DNA from: Ailanthus altissimus
Taxonomy: Eukaryota > Streptophyta > Magnoliopsida > Sapindales > Simaroubaceae
Assembly: GCA_946807835.1 (NCBI GenBank)
Contig: OX327696.1
Location: 6,894,501 to 6,958,500 of the forward strand
DNA length: 64,000 bases
Direction of reading: 5' to 3'
Positions within the stretch are counted from its first letter, which is position 1, and each line of letters opens with the position of its first letter. The position numbers and the translations under genes are program-made. The notes below the pieces were generated by a model, which was not told the DNA's origin, ran no database searches, and saw only the letters and a program-made list of their open reading frames with translations. This document shows positions 32,552 to 42,879 of this stretch, one piece after another.

Positions 32552-33420
32552 AAAAAATATGTGGGTTCAATATAACTTTATATTTTAGGTATAGATTGGC
32601 TTCTTCTTGCAATTTCAAAATTGGTGTAATCACACGAAAGGGACAATTAAATACATTAATCGTGACATGTGGAGAATGACCCTCAATAGCAATTATCTGA
32701 ACACTTTGGCGTTTCCGAAATTTTATAATAATATAACACGTTAAAAGCTGTATATATCAAGAAATTGTCGTTATGCTAATTTTAAATGTTCGCTCGTGAA
32801 TGATATTATAAAACAAAAAATAAAAATGAATAAAACAAACATAATAAAGATATGTATAATTCTAGCTGAGCCCACCAGGAAGAAAGGTTTTCAGCCAACG
32901 TGAAGGAGGTGCGAGTAGATCTCAGGTAGGGATAGGTCAATTTATAACAATTGATTAAAGTAGCTTGATAAAATGTATAATAGTACACAAAATAATTGAG
33001 TCATTGTTTGATCTATGCAGCCCATCTTATTAAGAAAAACTATATGTGCTTATTCAAAATTTGGATCCAATAATTACATGTTCATTAAAAAAAAAATAGC
33101 TGAATTTTAGTTTGTAACTTTGTACAAGAACTTATATTATTTAGAAAATAAAACGAAAAGGATTTTTTTTATACACATTATTACTAATATTACTTTAAAT
33201 TGCATTAGTGATATATCTACTTCCAACTAGGATCATCGAGAGCATTATTTATATTTTTATGCACATTTCATTGAAACTATAAAACTGCAAAAAAGAAAAG
33301 TTTGTTTTTGTTTTATCAGACTATATCAATGACCATTCACCACCTAGTACTTGTGGGATCGACTAGGATTTGTTCATATCTTCATGTTTAATTTACTGTT
33401 TACACAAATTTTTGAAGAGA
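32552..33420. repeat. Dispersed local repeat block, right of the Copia element
   Basis: Continues the block broken at 27047 (ATGTGGGTTCAATATAAC at 32559 as at 930 and 54985), then the GAGCCCACCAG core at 32867, the GGATCCAATAATTA phrase at 33063 and the CCATTCACCACC phrase at 33334. No gene. Confidence 0.6.
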
Positions 33421-34860
33421 TAAAATAAAGAATAATTGTTTCTTAAGAAATATATTGTCAAATAAAGTGAGAATACATTTAGTCTATTTTTAAAAGATAT
33501 AATTGTAAGTAATTTGAATTATATTCTGATTGACATAATAAATAAATATAACTACGAGTGAAAAATATTTATATTTATAAGAAGTCATCGAAATTAAATA
33601 ATTTTTTTAAGTATGGTATTCAAACTTAATACTAGAATAAATAATTATTAATTTTTTATTTTTTCATAAAAAAATTTCTCAAAAAAAGATAAAATCATTC
33701 CACCTAAAAATGTGTGGACGAGATTTTATTAGTCCACATAAAAAGATACCCAATCATATATGGTCATGTTATTTCCGCAGCTACCTAATTATATGAAATC
33801 CTCAATTGATCAAATTGAACCCAATTGATAAGCCTAGTCTTAAGATTTTAAACCTCGTATTTTTTTTTAAAAGATTACCTTTATCTTGTTTATTATCCCC
33901 TTCACATAAATTCATTATCGATATAAATTTAAAATAGATTCGTATGCAGCTCATAAAATTAATTATTTTGACGTGAAATTAGAGTAAAACTAACAAATAA
34001 CCAGTTTCCTTAATTCTCTCCTCATTCTTTTTTAATTAAATCGATAATTTTTCTCGAGACAAATTCAAAACAATCTCCACCAAAAACATTTGACAAATAA
34101 CTTAAAAAAAAATGAACTCATCAAACAAAATTATAGGCCATTCAAATACAGTTTGATTAAAACAAATTTGTCCTCGTCGGGAACATTTAGACGTGTTTGT
34201 AAATAGCAAAAAAAGTAGAGGTGGATATGTAATTCCGGGCAATGCCCTCGTGGAGAATATACAGAACGTAGAAGAGCAAAAATCAATTACGAGTGAACGA
34301 ATAATGCAATAAAAGATACTTCAATAATTAAGAACGTCCAAAACGAACGTCCCTTTCTTCCGCATGAGAAATTAGTCGACTGTGACCAAACTCACTCCGC
34401 ACCTTCTTGTATTAAATTGACAATTCTACCCCTATCTTGTTACTGTCGATGACGTGGACTAACAAAATCTCGTCCGCACATTCTCGAGTAGAGAGATTTT
34501 TGCGAAGGGGCAGTAATTTTATCACGATCGATTTTCGTTTTTACATTAATTATCTGATTTCGACAATTACTTATTTATTTTGTGCTTTTATGAATAGTCA
34601 TTTTAAAAAGATTTTATTTTCTTTATTCTTTTTAATTTTCTGTAGGGCCATTTTGAGAATGCATGATATACTGAGCAGTTGAAGTGTAAAGTAGGATCTG
34701 TAACAAAATTTTACATTTCTTTATAAGATGTTAATGGACTTGACTTGCCAACCTTTTTATTTGTTTTCTGCTCTTTTCACGTCAATTTTATTTTGAAAAA
34801 CAATTAACGGTGGAGTGTGGACTCTTTAGTTTGGTATATGTTCTTTAATTATCTTTTAAT
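33421..34860. repeat. Kunitz-upstream duplicated block, copy B
   Basis: Matches 4060-5300 and 56090-57400, including the splice-like landmarks (CTGTAG at about 34646, GTAGGATC at about 34691). The short frame at 34449 (MTWTNKISSAHSRV) is present with small changes in copy C and as a broken frame in copy A, so a small conserved exon cannot be excluded. It ends about 1.3 kb upstream of Kunitz gene 1. Confidence 0.6.
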
Positions 34861-35109
34861 TTTATAACCATTTAAAAGATTCGGCTCTATTCATTCTTTT
34901 GACAAATAAAATAATATTTAATTTTTATTATGACGTGATGTTAACATTAATTATATTAATTAATAAAATATTTATTATTAATATTTATTATTTTATTAAT
35001 TTATCGACTGGGCAGAAGAAAGTTTGTTTTTGAACTGAATTTTAAATTTTGAGAATTTTAAAATTTTCAAAATAAATGGACTCTTACTCTAATAAAGAAT
35101 ACGGTTAAT
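34861..35109. other. AT-rich sequence shared with the second Kunitz unit
   Basis: Matches 57400-57640 with many differences; no gene. Dominated by TTATTAATATTT words. Confidence 0.5.
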
Positions 35110-35570
35110 AGGTATGAAATAATCTCTATATAAATATTTATAAATCTTTTAGTTGAAATCAAACATTAAAAAAGACTCTAATAGAAAAGAAGAATTGGGT
35201 AGACACTAAATGCTTGTATGTGCTAGGGTGAAACCGTCATTTGGATATTTATTATTTGTGGTAGAGTAAGAGCACATTAAATATTAATTTATTTTGAGGG
35301 TTTTTTGTTGAATTTTTCTTATAAAATCTCTAAGGAGTTAATAAGACAGGTTAAGATTTTTGAATCCATAATGAACGTAGACAATTAGCCGAACCACGTA
35401 AGTAATTGTGTTGTGCTTTTTATTATTTGTTTTAAATTCTTGCTATTTTACTTGATATATAAGTTATTCTATTGCGTAAAGAGCTTAGGGTTTAAAGTTG
35501 ATATTGATTAAAAATTTTTGTTTTAACTTAATTTCACAAAAAGAATGCTGATTCCTCCGATAGTCAATTT
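35110..35570 (+). repeat. Old LTR remnant shared by both Kunitz units
   Basis: A transcribed-leader-like LTR segment, with CGTAGACAATTAGCCGAACCACG at about 35378 resembling the R-U5 text of the Copia LTRs (compare 31970 and 51830). The same remnant is at 57640-58100 with roughly 80% identity by eye, so it was inserted before the units separated. No PBS or coding part remains. Confidence 0.55.
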
Positions 35571-36073
35571 AAAAAGAAACAATATATTCTTATTTTAAAT
35601 GAACTAATTAATCATGTTCCTTTATATTAATGCTACTTTATTTAAAAGGTATTCAAAAAACTTTATTTAAAATAATAAATAAAATAATTATTTAATAGTA
35701 AAATAATATAATGAATAATTTTAGAAATTGTATTATTTTATTACTCAATATTTACATAATACGGCATTTATAAAAAAAAGTTGGGATATTATTTGAAAAT
35801 TTTAAAACTATTCTTATATCATTGCCCTTTAAAATAAGTTAAAATCGTTGATTTTTTTTTTCATATGGTAATTTTGAATAATAATAATAATTAAATTGGA
35901 TATAAAACAATAAATGAGCTATTAAAGTGGCATTTTACCTATTATAAAATATACAAAGTTAAAAAAAATTAAAATTGAAATGAAAACGACGAAAATTACA
36001 TGAGTTTTGCATGGATGGATGAAGGCATGTAGCTAGCACAAGAATCAACCTTATCTTCTGAGCTCTCGAGCTC
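35571..36073. other. Upstream region of Kunitz gene 1
   Basis: No gene. From about 35880 onward it is nearly identical to the same region of gene 58719, whereas the sequence before it is much less alike (see findings). It contains ATGAGTTTTGCATGG at about 36000, a possible RY-like (CATG-type) seed motif. Confidence 0.5.
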
Positions 36074-36080
36074 TATAAAT
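36074..36080 (+). promoter_or_regulatory. TATA box of Kunitz gene 1
   Basis: TATAAAT, 71 bp before the ATG, in the context CTCGAGCTCTATAAATTCC, which is repeated at 58640 and, slightly altered, at 39538. Confidence 0.7.
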
Positions 36081-36150
36081 TCCAACTCTTTTTTGTTTTG
36101 AACTCAACACATACTCAAACAGCTACTGCCCTGAAAAAATAATAAGCAAA

Positions 36151-36803
36151 ATGAAGAGTCAGTTTGTAATCACACTAGTCTCCTTCCTTCTCCTCGCCTT
36201 GGCCACGAAGCCTCTTTTGGCACACCCAGATCCTTTGCTTGATGTCGATGGCAATGAGGTCGAAGCCACACTTGGCTATTATGTCGTCTCAGCAATCCGG
36301 GGAGCCGGCGGTGGTGGCCTCACCCTGTTCACAGGCAGAAACGAAAATGTCCGCTTGATGTTGTCCAAGAAAGGTCCGATTTGCGAAGAGGAACTCCGTT
36401 AAGATTCTCAACCTATAAAAATACCAGCATTATCCATGAAGCCATGGATCTTAACGTGAAATTCTCGACGTTAATCACCACCTGTAACGAACAACCAGTG
36501 TGGAAGGTTGATGACTACGACGAGTCAAGAGGCAAATGGTTTATAACAACCGGTGGAGTTGAAGGACACCCTGGAGCTCAAACTTTGCAAAATTGGTTTA
36601 AGTTTGAGAAATCTGGAGTATTTCCAGGAGCGTACAAGATCGTTTACTGTCCTTCTGTTTGCGAATCCTGCGTATCTTTGTGCAAGAATGTAGGCATTTC
36701 TCATGATGAGGACGGAGCTCGGCGTCTTGTTCTAATTCCTGATGAAGGGCGAGTATTCCCTGTTGTGCTAATCCAGGCTAAGGAAAGGATAGCATCCGTA
36801 TAA
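36151..36803 (+). pseudogene. Kunitz (STI/miraculin-like) inhibitor gene 1, frameshifted
   Basis: The same intronless gene as 58719-59369, about ten substitutions apart. An A-run at 36343-36347 is one base shorter than in the intact copy, which shifts the frame at about residue 65, before the first structural Cys, and ends translation at 36402. The remaining codons are open in another frame to 36803. The N-terminal Kunitz signature (LLDVDGNEV) and the signal peptide are intact, so the product would be a short secreted peptide if made. A homopolymer sequencing or assembly error would give the same picture. A two-codon insertion-like change near the 3' end (AGGATAGCATCC) further separates it from gene 2. 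Confidence 0.88.
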
Positions 36804-36839
36804 AGTTAAGGATGCCATACTACCCTTATCCTGAACATG

Positions 36840-36845
36840 AATAAA
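36840..36845 (+). terminator. Poly(A) signal of Kunitz gene 1
   Basis: AATAAA 37 bp after the stop; a second AATAAA lies at about 36883. Both are kept in gene 2 (59411). Confidence 0.5.
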
Positions 36846-36952
36846 ATGTAACAGCCTGAGATCCTTTTATCGGGAGACTTGAAATAAAGAGTTTTTAGTT
36901 TGTACTGTGCATCTTTGATTTTATTATTCTTTCATAGTCTTGGATTTGGTTA

Positions 36953-36975
36953 TAATATATATATATATATATATA
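36953..36975. repeat. (TA)n microsatellite
   Basis: About eleven TA units downstream of Kunitz gene 1; the second unit has a shorter run at about 59529-59545, in the same place, so length differs between duplicates. Confidence 0.9.
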
Positions 36976-37249
36976 GCCATCGTAATAAATACAGCATTAC
37001 TTCATGTTAGAATCAAGATTTAGGTTTAGATTGATAAGTTAAAATTTCTGTATTATGTGAGAACAACTGAGTTTCAGATACGATGGACAAGTTCAAGGGA
37101 GATGGTGTCTGTGGACAATAAAAGAGAGTGATATAATCCCACCGACCGAATAATGCACTATTGATGACATTTTCAATTAACTACATAATACATTTAATTT
37201 TCTTGTAAGTTTGACGCTAGTAAGATATAATCTTAGTGTTTGGGATATC

Positions 37250-38215
37250 TTTTTTTTTTTTTTTTTGAGAATGAAATCATATTATATCATTAATAGTCAA
37301 GATATTACATCAAATTTTTTTAATATATATCAAAGGAATAACAGAATAAAATAAATATATTTTAAAATCATATTATTCAAGTATTTTGTAAAGAAGAAGG
37401 TCATATTCATAGTAGATAAGGACAAGACTCTTTTTAAAAAAGAGAAAATAGACATTTTTATAAAAAAGAATAACAGAAGAAAGGAAAATACAGAACTCTA
37501 CAGGAGGGAAATACAAATCTCCATAGGAGGAAAATACAGATCCCTTAAAAAGGGAAGAGATTATTATTGCATAAAATTAAAGGAAAACACGCATATAACC
37601 AAACAAGCAAGTAACCATTACATATTCTGGTACCATAATGAAAACTACTGAACAGAGTATCGTAAGAGCACAGCTCGTCGCAGCACATATGCAACCCGGA
37701 CGGAGAAATATTCAACGGCTGTCGGAGATCGGAAGGGGGCGGTGGAGAACAGCAGCTGAATAATCAGAAGGCTGGCTGACACAATACTACCAATGGACGG
37801 AGGCTCCACAAGATCGAGGAGACACGGTAGGGTAAAATGCACCGCCGGTGTAGGGGCCGATGGTGATGCTCAGGGAGGATCTGCTGTGACCAATGTCGCC
37901 CCGGTGAACGCGACACCACGATGGTCTCCCTCAGGACAACTGGACGGAATAAGCCGAAGAAACACTGAAACGGAGGGGTACACCAAAAGTAGAGTGTTCA
38001 AAGGTGGCTCACCGTCGGCATTGTCCAACCGAAAACCACTCCTCATATGGTTTTGGACTTTTGGGCTTGTCTCCGACCTGTCAGAGTTGTAAAACGATAT
38101 TCCAAGCAAGTTTTGAACTTTCGGGCTTGTCTCTCTAAGAGGAGCTGGCTGTAGGCTCATATGTTGTGCCTTTGCATTCACCTTTCTAGATGAGGCAGGC
38201 TGTGGGCATTATCCA
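37250..38215 (-). mobile_element. Probable poly(A)-tailed retroposon (LINE- or mRNA-derived)
   Basis: A T-run of about 17 bases (37250-37266) interrupts the alignment of the two Kunitz units (the other unit continues unbroken at about 59810), so something with a minus-strand poly(A) tail landed here. Behind it is about 950 bp that is GC-richer than the surroundings, with a minus-strand AATAATAATCTC 3'-UTR-like part and two open frames (37645-37842, 37870-38181) that I cannot identify. The right border and target duplication were not found. Alternatives: a processed pseudogene or a truncated LINE. Confidence 0.5.
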
Positions 38216-38410
38216 TGGTGGGTGAAAGTTTCAACAAGAAAATTAATTGATTTTAAATTTCATGATCTCTATGAATAATGTAGCTTTATCTAGCAAAGCA
38301 TTGGATGAGGATCAAATACAGCAAAATCCATGCGATCTCAATTAAGGATATGATTAGGTATTTTAGATTGTGATCAAGTATTTATTCGGCCTTTTATTAG
38401 TTGAAATTCT
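38216..38410. other. Short spacer, no gene
   Basis: Contains TTTAAATTTCATGATCTCTATGAA at about 38250, a phrase echoed at 38670 and 38985 inside the TIR element, hinting that this stretch is also transposon-derived. Confidence 0.4.
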
Positions 38411-39234
38411 TTAGGGCAAAGGATAAGTAAAGACAAATAGACCCAATGTATGTTTAATGCCTAATTACACTCTTATAATTTTAAAAATACCCATCTACAC
38501 CCTCTCAGATACTAAATTTTATTAACTAAGTGGTATTATAGTAAACTAACAACCTAAAATAGTATTTAATGATGAACAATAAAAGAATCCTAAGTGAACG
38601 TATTGTTGCCGTTGTTTGTCAACTAGTAGCCAGTCAACGGTGGATGCTTGATATATAATACACATCATCAAACTTAAAATTTCATGATTTACATGAAGAT
38701 CGAGTTGTGTTTGTCAATAAAACACTAGAGATGAGCTACAGGTAGAGAGAGAAAGCGACGACCTTCAAGGAGCCACCACTCTCATAGTGGCAAATGGTGG
38801 GGCACCACCACCATTGTTGAATAAATTGACGGTTGGTGACTCTAATTTTGGTAATGGTACACCACAACTCACCACCATATGATGGAGGCTCTATAGAGGT
38901 CGCAGTATTGCCTCTCAACTTTTGGCTTCCTTCTGATGCTCTATTGACAAAAAAACTTCACCATTTTATAGATCATAAATTTTGAATTTCATGATATAAA
39001 TTTTGAATTAATTTATCACCGATGACATATTGCTGGTTAGTAAGCGGCGGCGACGACGATACTGTTTATAGTAGATACTATTTATTTTTCATCATTAGAT
39101 AAATGTTTATAGGTTATTAATTTAATATAATGCCCCTTAGATAATGGAATTTACTAATTGAGGAGGTGTAAATGAGTATATTTAAAATCATAGATTTTTT
39201 TTAAACCTTAGATGTAAACTTGTCCTTTACCCAA
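38411..39234. mobile_element. Long-TIR non-autonomous DNA element
   Basis: The left 180 bp (from TTAGGGCAAAGGATAAG) match the inverted right 180 bp (ending CTTGTCCTTTACCCAA) with many substitutions. The match runs on through CATCTACACC, the AATAGTATTTAATGATGAA region and its mirror at about 39070-39170. Long TIRs with no coding capacity are typical of MULE-type miniature elements. The flanks share AATTC (38405-38409, 39234-39238), possibly the remnant of a target duplication. The centre (38740-38920) has CCACCA/GGTGGT words and no gene. Confidence 0.65.
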
Positions 39235-39279
39235 TTCAATAAGTATAAGAGTAATATTACACTTATCCCAAATATTTGT

Positions 39280-39400
39280 GACGTGTGTGGAGATGAGCTT
39301 TGTGTTTGGATATGTTATCTGTTTTTTATGCAACTATTGTCAACGTGACTAAATTATGAGACTCAATTATTAGACAAAAACAAATCACACATCACAGATT
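39280..39400. repeat. Repeat shared with 26846-26960
   Basis: The stretch TTTGTGACGTGTGTGGAGATG to CAAATCACA is almost identical to 26846-26960, where no Kunitz gene follows. It is the distal promoter of gene 3 or an older repeat caught in a duplication. Confidence 0.6.
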
Positions 39401-39537
39401 CTCGAACCAAATTTTACGAAGTGGACAAGAGTCACGAGGTGGGGAGACCAATAAGGAAAATGACCTAAATCATGTGTTTTGCAAATGCGGCTAGCAGAGC
39501 AACCTTATGACCCTCTAAGGCCTAAGCTCTAGAGCTC

Positions 39538-39544
39538 TATAAAT
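39538..39544 (+). promoter_or_regulatory. TATA box of Kunitz gene 3
   Basis: TATAAAT 63 bp before the ATG, in the same AGCTCTATAAATTC context as the other two genes. Confidence 0.6.
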
Positions 39545-39606
39545 TCGATATTACTTCCTTAGAGTATCAACACAATTCAAACAGTTAATGCCTGAAACTT
39601 AACAAA

Positions 39607-39963
39607 ATGAAGACTCCGTCAATCACCAGCTGTAACGAACAACCAGTGTGGAAGGTTGATGACTACGACGAGGCAAGAGGCGAGTGGTTTATAACAAATG
39701 GTGGAGTTGAAGGAAATCCCGGAGCTCAAACTTTGCAAAACTGGTTTAAGTTTGAGAGATCTGGAGCAATTACAGGATCGTACAAGATCGTTCACTGTCC
39801 TTCTGTCTGTGATTCTTGCGTATCTTTGTGCAATAATGTCAGCTTTTTTGTTGTGGATGGAGCTCGGCGTCTAGCTCTAACTGCTGATAAAGACAATTGG
39901 TTCTCTATTGTGATAATCCCGGCCAAGGAAAGATCAGCATCAGTGTTACGGATGCCCAAGTAA
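39607..39963 (+). CDS. Short Kunitz-inhibitor-like protein, 118 aa, signal peptide lost
   Basis: Open from ATG to TAA. Codons 1-2 and the promoter match the long genes, but codon 3 onward jumps to what is residue 106 or so of the 216-aa protein, so the signal peptide and the N-terminal half including the Kunitz signature and the first Cys are missing. The rest is clearly homologous (SCNEQPVWKVDDYDE, TLQNWFKFERSG, HCPSVCDSCVSLC). The frame is kept across the deletion. The Cys of the first disulphide (SCNEQ) has lost its partner; the second pair remains. The product would be cytosolic if stable. It differs from the others by many substitutions, so it is an older copy. It may be a pseudogene that happens to stay open. 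Confidence 0.7.
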   Translation: MKTPSITSCNEQPVWKVDDYDEARGEWFITNGGVEGNPGAQTLQNWFKFERSGAITGSYKIVHCPSVCDSCVSLCNNVSFFVVDGARRLALTADKDNWFSIVIIPAKERSASVLRMPK

Positions 39964-40321
39964 TGTTATTCCAAATGTGGATCGGGCTTCTCAACCCCTA
40001 CGAAATAAATAAGAATGTAATAATAGCCCATGAGATCCTTTCAAATGAAACTTGTAACAGTATATTGGAATGGGAAATTCTTAAAGTTGACTATTATTTT
40101 AATATTAATTTTTATTTTGATCAAAATTAAATATTTTAAATTATATTAATTAAATATACGATTGGTTTATTATTTTACCCTTATTATAATTTTAATAATT
40201 TTTATTATTATTTAATTTTTTATAAATTATTGAAGAATATAAAATTTTAAATAATTAAAATTTAAATTAATTATAAAAAGATTATAAATTGATAATAATA
40301 ATTAAAAATAATAAAAAAATT
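39964..40321. other. AT-rich spacer between Kunitz gene 3 and the MULE
   Basis: AAATAAATAAG at about 40006 may serve as the poly(A) signal for gene 3. The rest is nearly pure A/T without a gene. A clear MULE terminus was not found here. Confidence 0.45.
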
Positions 40322-40389
40322 AAAAAAACATAAAATGGTCGCTGGGCGCACGCCCGGGCGGGCGCCCAGCGACCATTTTATGTTTTTTT
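40322..40389. repeat. Perfect 28-bp inverted repeat with GC-rich palindromic loop
   Basis: Arms 40322-40349 and 40362-40389 are exact reverse complements. Each has an A/T-rich outer half and a GC-rich inner half (GTCGCTGGGCGC). The 12-bp loop contains the perfect palindrome CGCCCGGGCG. It is the strongest hairpin I see in the window and stands in sequence that is otherwise almost all A/T. Confidence 0.95.
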
Positions 40390-41085
40390 TTTAAAATAAA
40401 TTTAAAAATAAAATAAATAATTATATATTAAATATTCCTTATATTTTATTTATTTATTTAAATATATAAAACCATCGTATTATTATTATTATTTTTATTT
40501 ACCCATAATATCATCTCTCGTTTTATTCGTTCTTAGATCTGGCATTCTCAAAACTCACAGATCGCTCTCAAAACTCATCTCTCGATCATAGCTAAAGTTT
40601 AAAACAAGTAAGATTTTATTTATTTTAATTTAATTAATAATATTATTTATATTTATTGAAATAAGTGTTTGGATATATATATCTGTTACGATGAAATTGT
40701 GGTTTATGATTGAGTTATTGTTACGATGAAGTTGTGATTTATGATTGAGTTATGGTGCGCGTATAATTGTTGCTGGTGGTGGATTGGTATGCGTCTGCGC
40801 GTGACTGCACATATAGTTGTTGTTGGCCACCGTTGTGTACACACCAGTAACAATTGATGGTCATGTACAACCCGTTCTGATGAGCACCGATTGTAATAAA
40901 GTGCTGCTGCGCATCACTGCAACGTTATAACACCACCACCAAATAGCTTTGATTTCTGAAATTGCATATTATATTTATTTTATATATTTAAAATATATTT
41001 ATATATATAGTTATATATTCAATTATATTTTTTTAATTTAATTAATATAAAATTAAATTAAAATTATGTTATATTTTTTTCAGGT
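40390..41085 (+). other. 5' region of the MULE transposase gene
   Basis: CATCTCTCG-rich sequence at 40510-40600 looks like an untranslated first exon ending at a donor (AACAA|GTAAGATT, about 40606). A pyrimidine tract and acceptor (TTTTTTTCAG, about 41083) precede the ATG at 41086. Between them the putative intron has a GC-richer part (40750-40920) with repeated TGTTGCTGG/TGTTGTTGG words. Confidence 0.5.
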
Positions 41086-42879
41086 ATGTCACAAATTTCA
41101 ACCATTATATGTTTTGGGGGGACATGGGAGAGCTGTAGCAATAGTTTTGAAAGATACATTAGATATCAAAATATGCATATGGTTGTTTCGAAAAATATTA
41201 GATACAAAGCGTTGTTGAGAAGAATTTGTCATCATTTAAGAGTTAATCAGGTGCATTATAAAGTAACTTTGAAGTTTGAGGTTCCTTCAAGTACTATAAA
41301 GTTGAGACCCATTCCACTTAAAAATGACGATGATGTAATATTGTGGTTGAGCTTACAGAATAATATGGCTACACCGCTTTGTGTAACAGTAGATGCTCGA
41401 GGACCTGAAAGTAATGCAGAAGCATCAATGGAGCAAAAAGAAGGCTATGCTAAGCAATTCTCATCGACAACTCCTGTGTATATTCCAAATTCTTCGGATG
41501 ATTATCATTATTCTCCTTCGATGCTCAACGAACAATAAGGCTACACATATGACCATGGTCAGATATATGGAGATGTTGGCGGTGATATTGGTGAAAATGA
41601 TGATCATGGTTACGAGGTTGATGATGATTGTAGAAATGATTATGATGATGATTATGAAGAGAATGAGAATGTAAATGATGATGCTGGTGATGATGATGAG
41701 GAGGGTGATAATGATAATGATGATGATGATGAGGGCTATGGTAGAGAAGAAAGGGATAAGTATGGTTGCACTGAAGGGAAAATGGAGCTTTAGAGTTTAC
41801 AAATCCACCAAAGATCGTTTCGAGTTGAAATGCGATGATGACAGCTGCAGGTGGAGATTACGGGTAGTGTCAACAGAAGGGCGACATTGTTTTGAGTCAA
41901 TTAAGGGATGGTCACCGACAAGCCAAGAGTCGAATTATTGCTAAAGTAATAAAAAATAAGTTTACATCGGTCAATAGAAACTATAGGTCGAAAGACATTC
42001 AAGCAGATATACGTGAACAATTCGGTGTTCAAATAACTTATAATAATGCTTAGCGCGCTAGGGAGCGTGCATTAAGATTGATAAGAGGTACTCCTGAGGA
42101 TTCGTTTAGATTACTTCCTGCATACATCTATGTGTTGCAACAAAATAACCCAGGTACGGTTACTCATTTGGAAACTGACGCGGATAATCACTTCAAGTAT
42201 TTTTTTATGGCGTTAGAACCCTGCATCAGAGGTTTTAATTCATTAATCTGACCGTTAGTTGCAGTGGACGGAACATTTTTGAAAGGTTCCTATCTTGGTA
42301 CAATGTTTGTGGCCGTTTGTAAAGATGGAAACAATCAGATTTATCCATTGGCTTGGGGAATTGCTGACTCAGAAAATGATACTTCTTGGGAGTGGTTTAT
42401 GGTTAAACTGCGAGGAGTTATTGCAGATCATCAGAATCTTGTTTTTATATCTGATCGACATGCCAGTATTGAGAGGGCTATACGGGGTGTGTGTCCTCAT
42501 GCATATCATCGGTTCTGCATATATCATTTGAAAGTAAATTTGATGACAAAATACAAGTTACCATCAGATAAGTCTAAAAAAGGGGTATACTTATCTACCT
42601 ACTTCAGTGCTGCCAAGGCTTATCGTGTCCATGATTTTCAATACCAAATAAATAAGATGCGACAAATGAGACCTGACGTAATAAAGTATTTGGAGGAAGA
42701 TGTTGGTACGGTGAGATGGGCACGATCATCTGGTGCTTTCAGAAGGTATGACATTATGACTACTAATATCGCTGAGAGCATTAATGCAGTTGTAAAAGAA
42801 GCAAGAAAGCTTTCGGTGACTAATTTGATGGAGTGGATGGGAGAGCTAACGCAATTGTGGTTTTACCGTAGACGATTGG
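41086..42879 (+). pseudogene. MULE (mudrA-type) transposase, 5' part
   Basis: 41086-41538 codes the N-terminal module (YKALLRRICHHL, ILWLSLQNNMATPL). A stop at 41536 precedes an Asp/Asn/Glu/Gly-rich acidic tract (to about 41750). The Mutator-type DNA-binding domain follows (WSFRVYKSTKDRFELKCDDD, then WRLR), frameshifted near 41895 into ...AKVIKNKF and ITYNNA. The MULE catalytic domain runs 42264-42879: VDGTFLKGSYLG (first Asp), VFISDRHASI (second Asp), YHRFCIYHLKVN (C2H-type motif) and TTNIAESINAV (Glu region). Single stops at about 42052 and 42248. A solo LTR ends it at 42880; the frame on the far side of the insertion matches, so the LTR came after the frame was laid down. Confidence 0.9.

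Noticed and set aside
41393..41770. Met/Ile-rich plus-strand frames
   Set aside because: Off-frame translation of the GAT-rich acidic tract in the MULE transposase.
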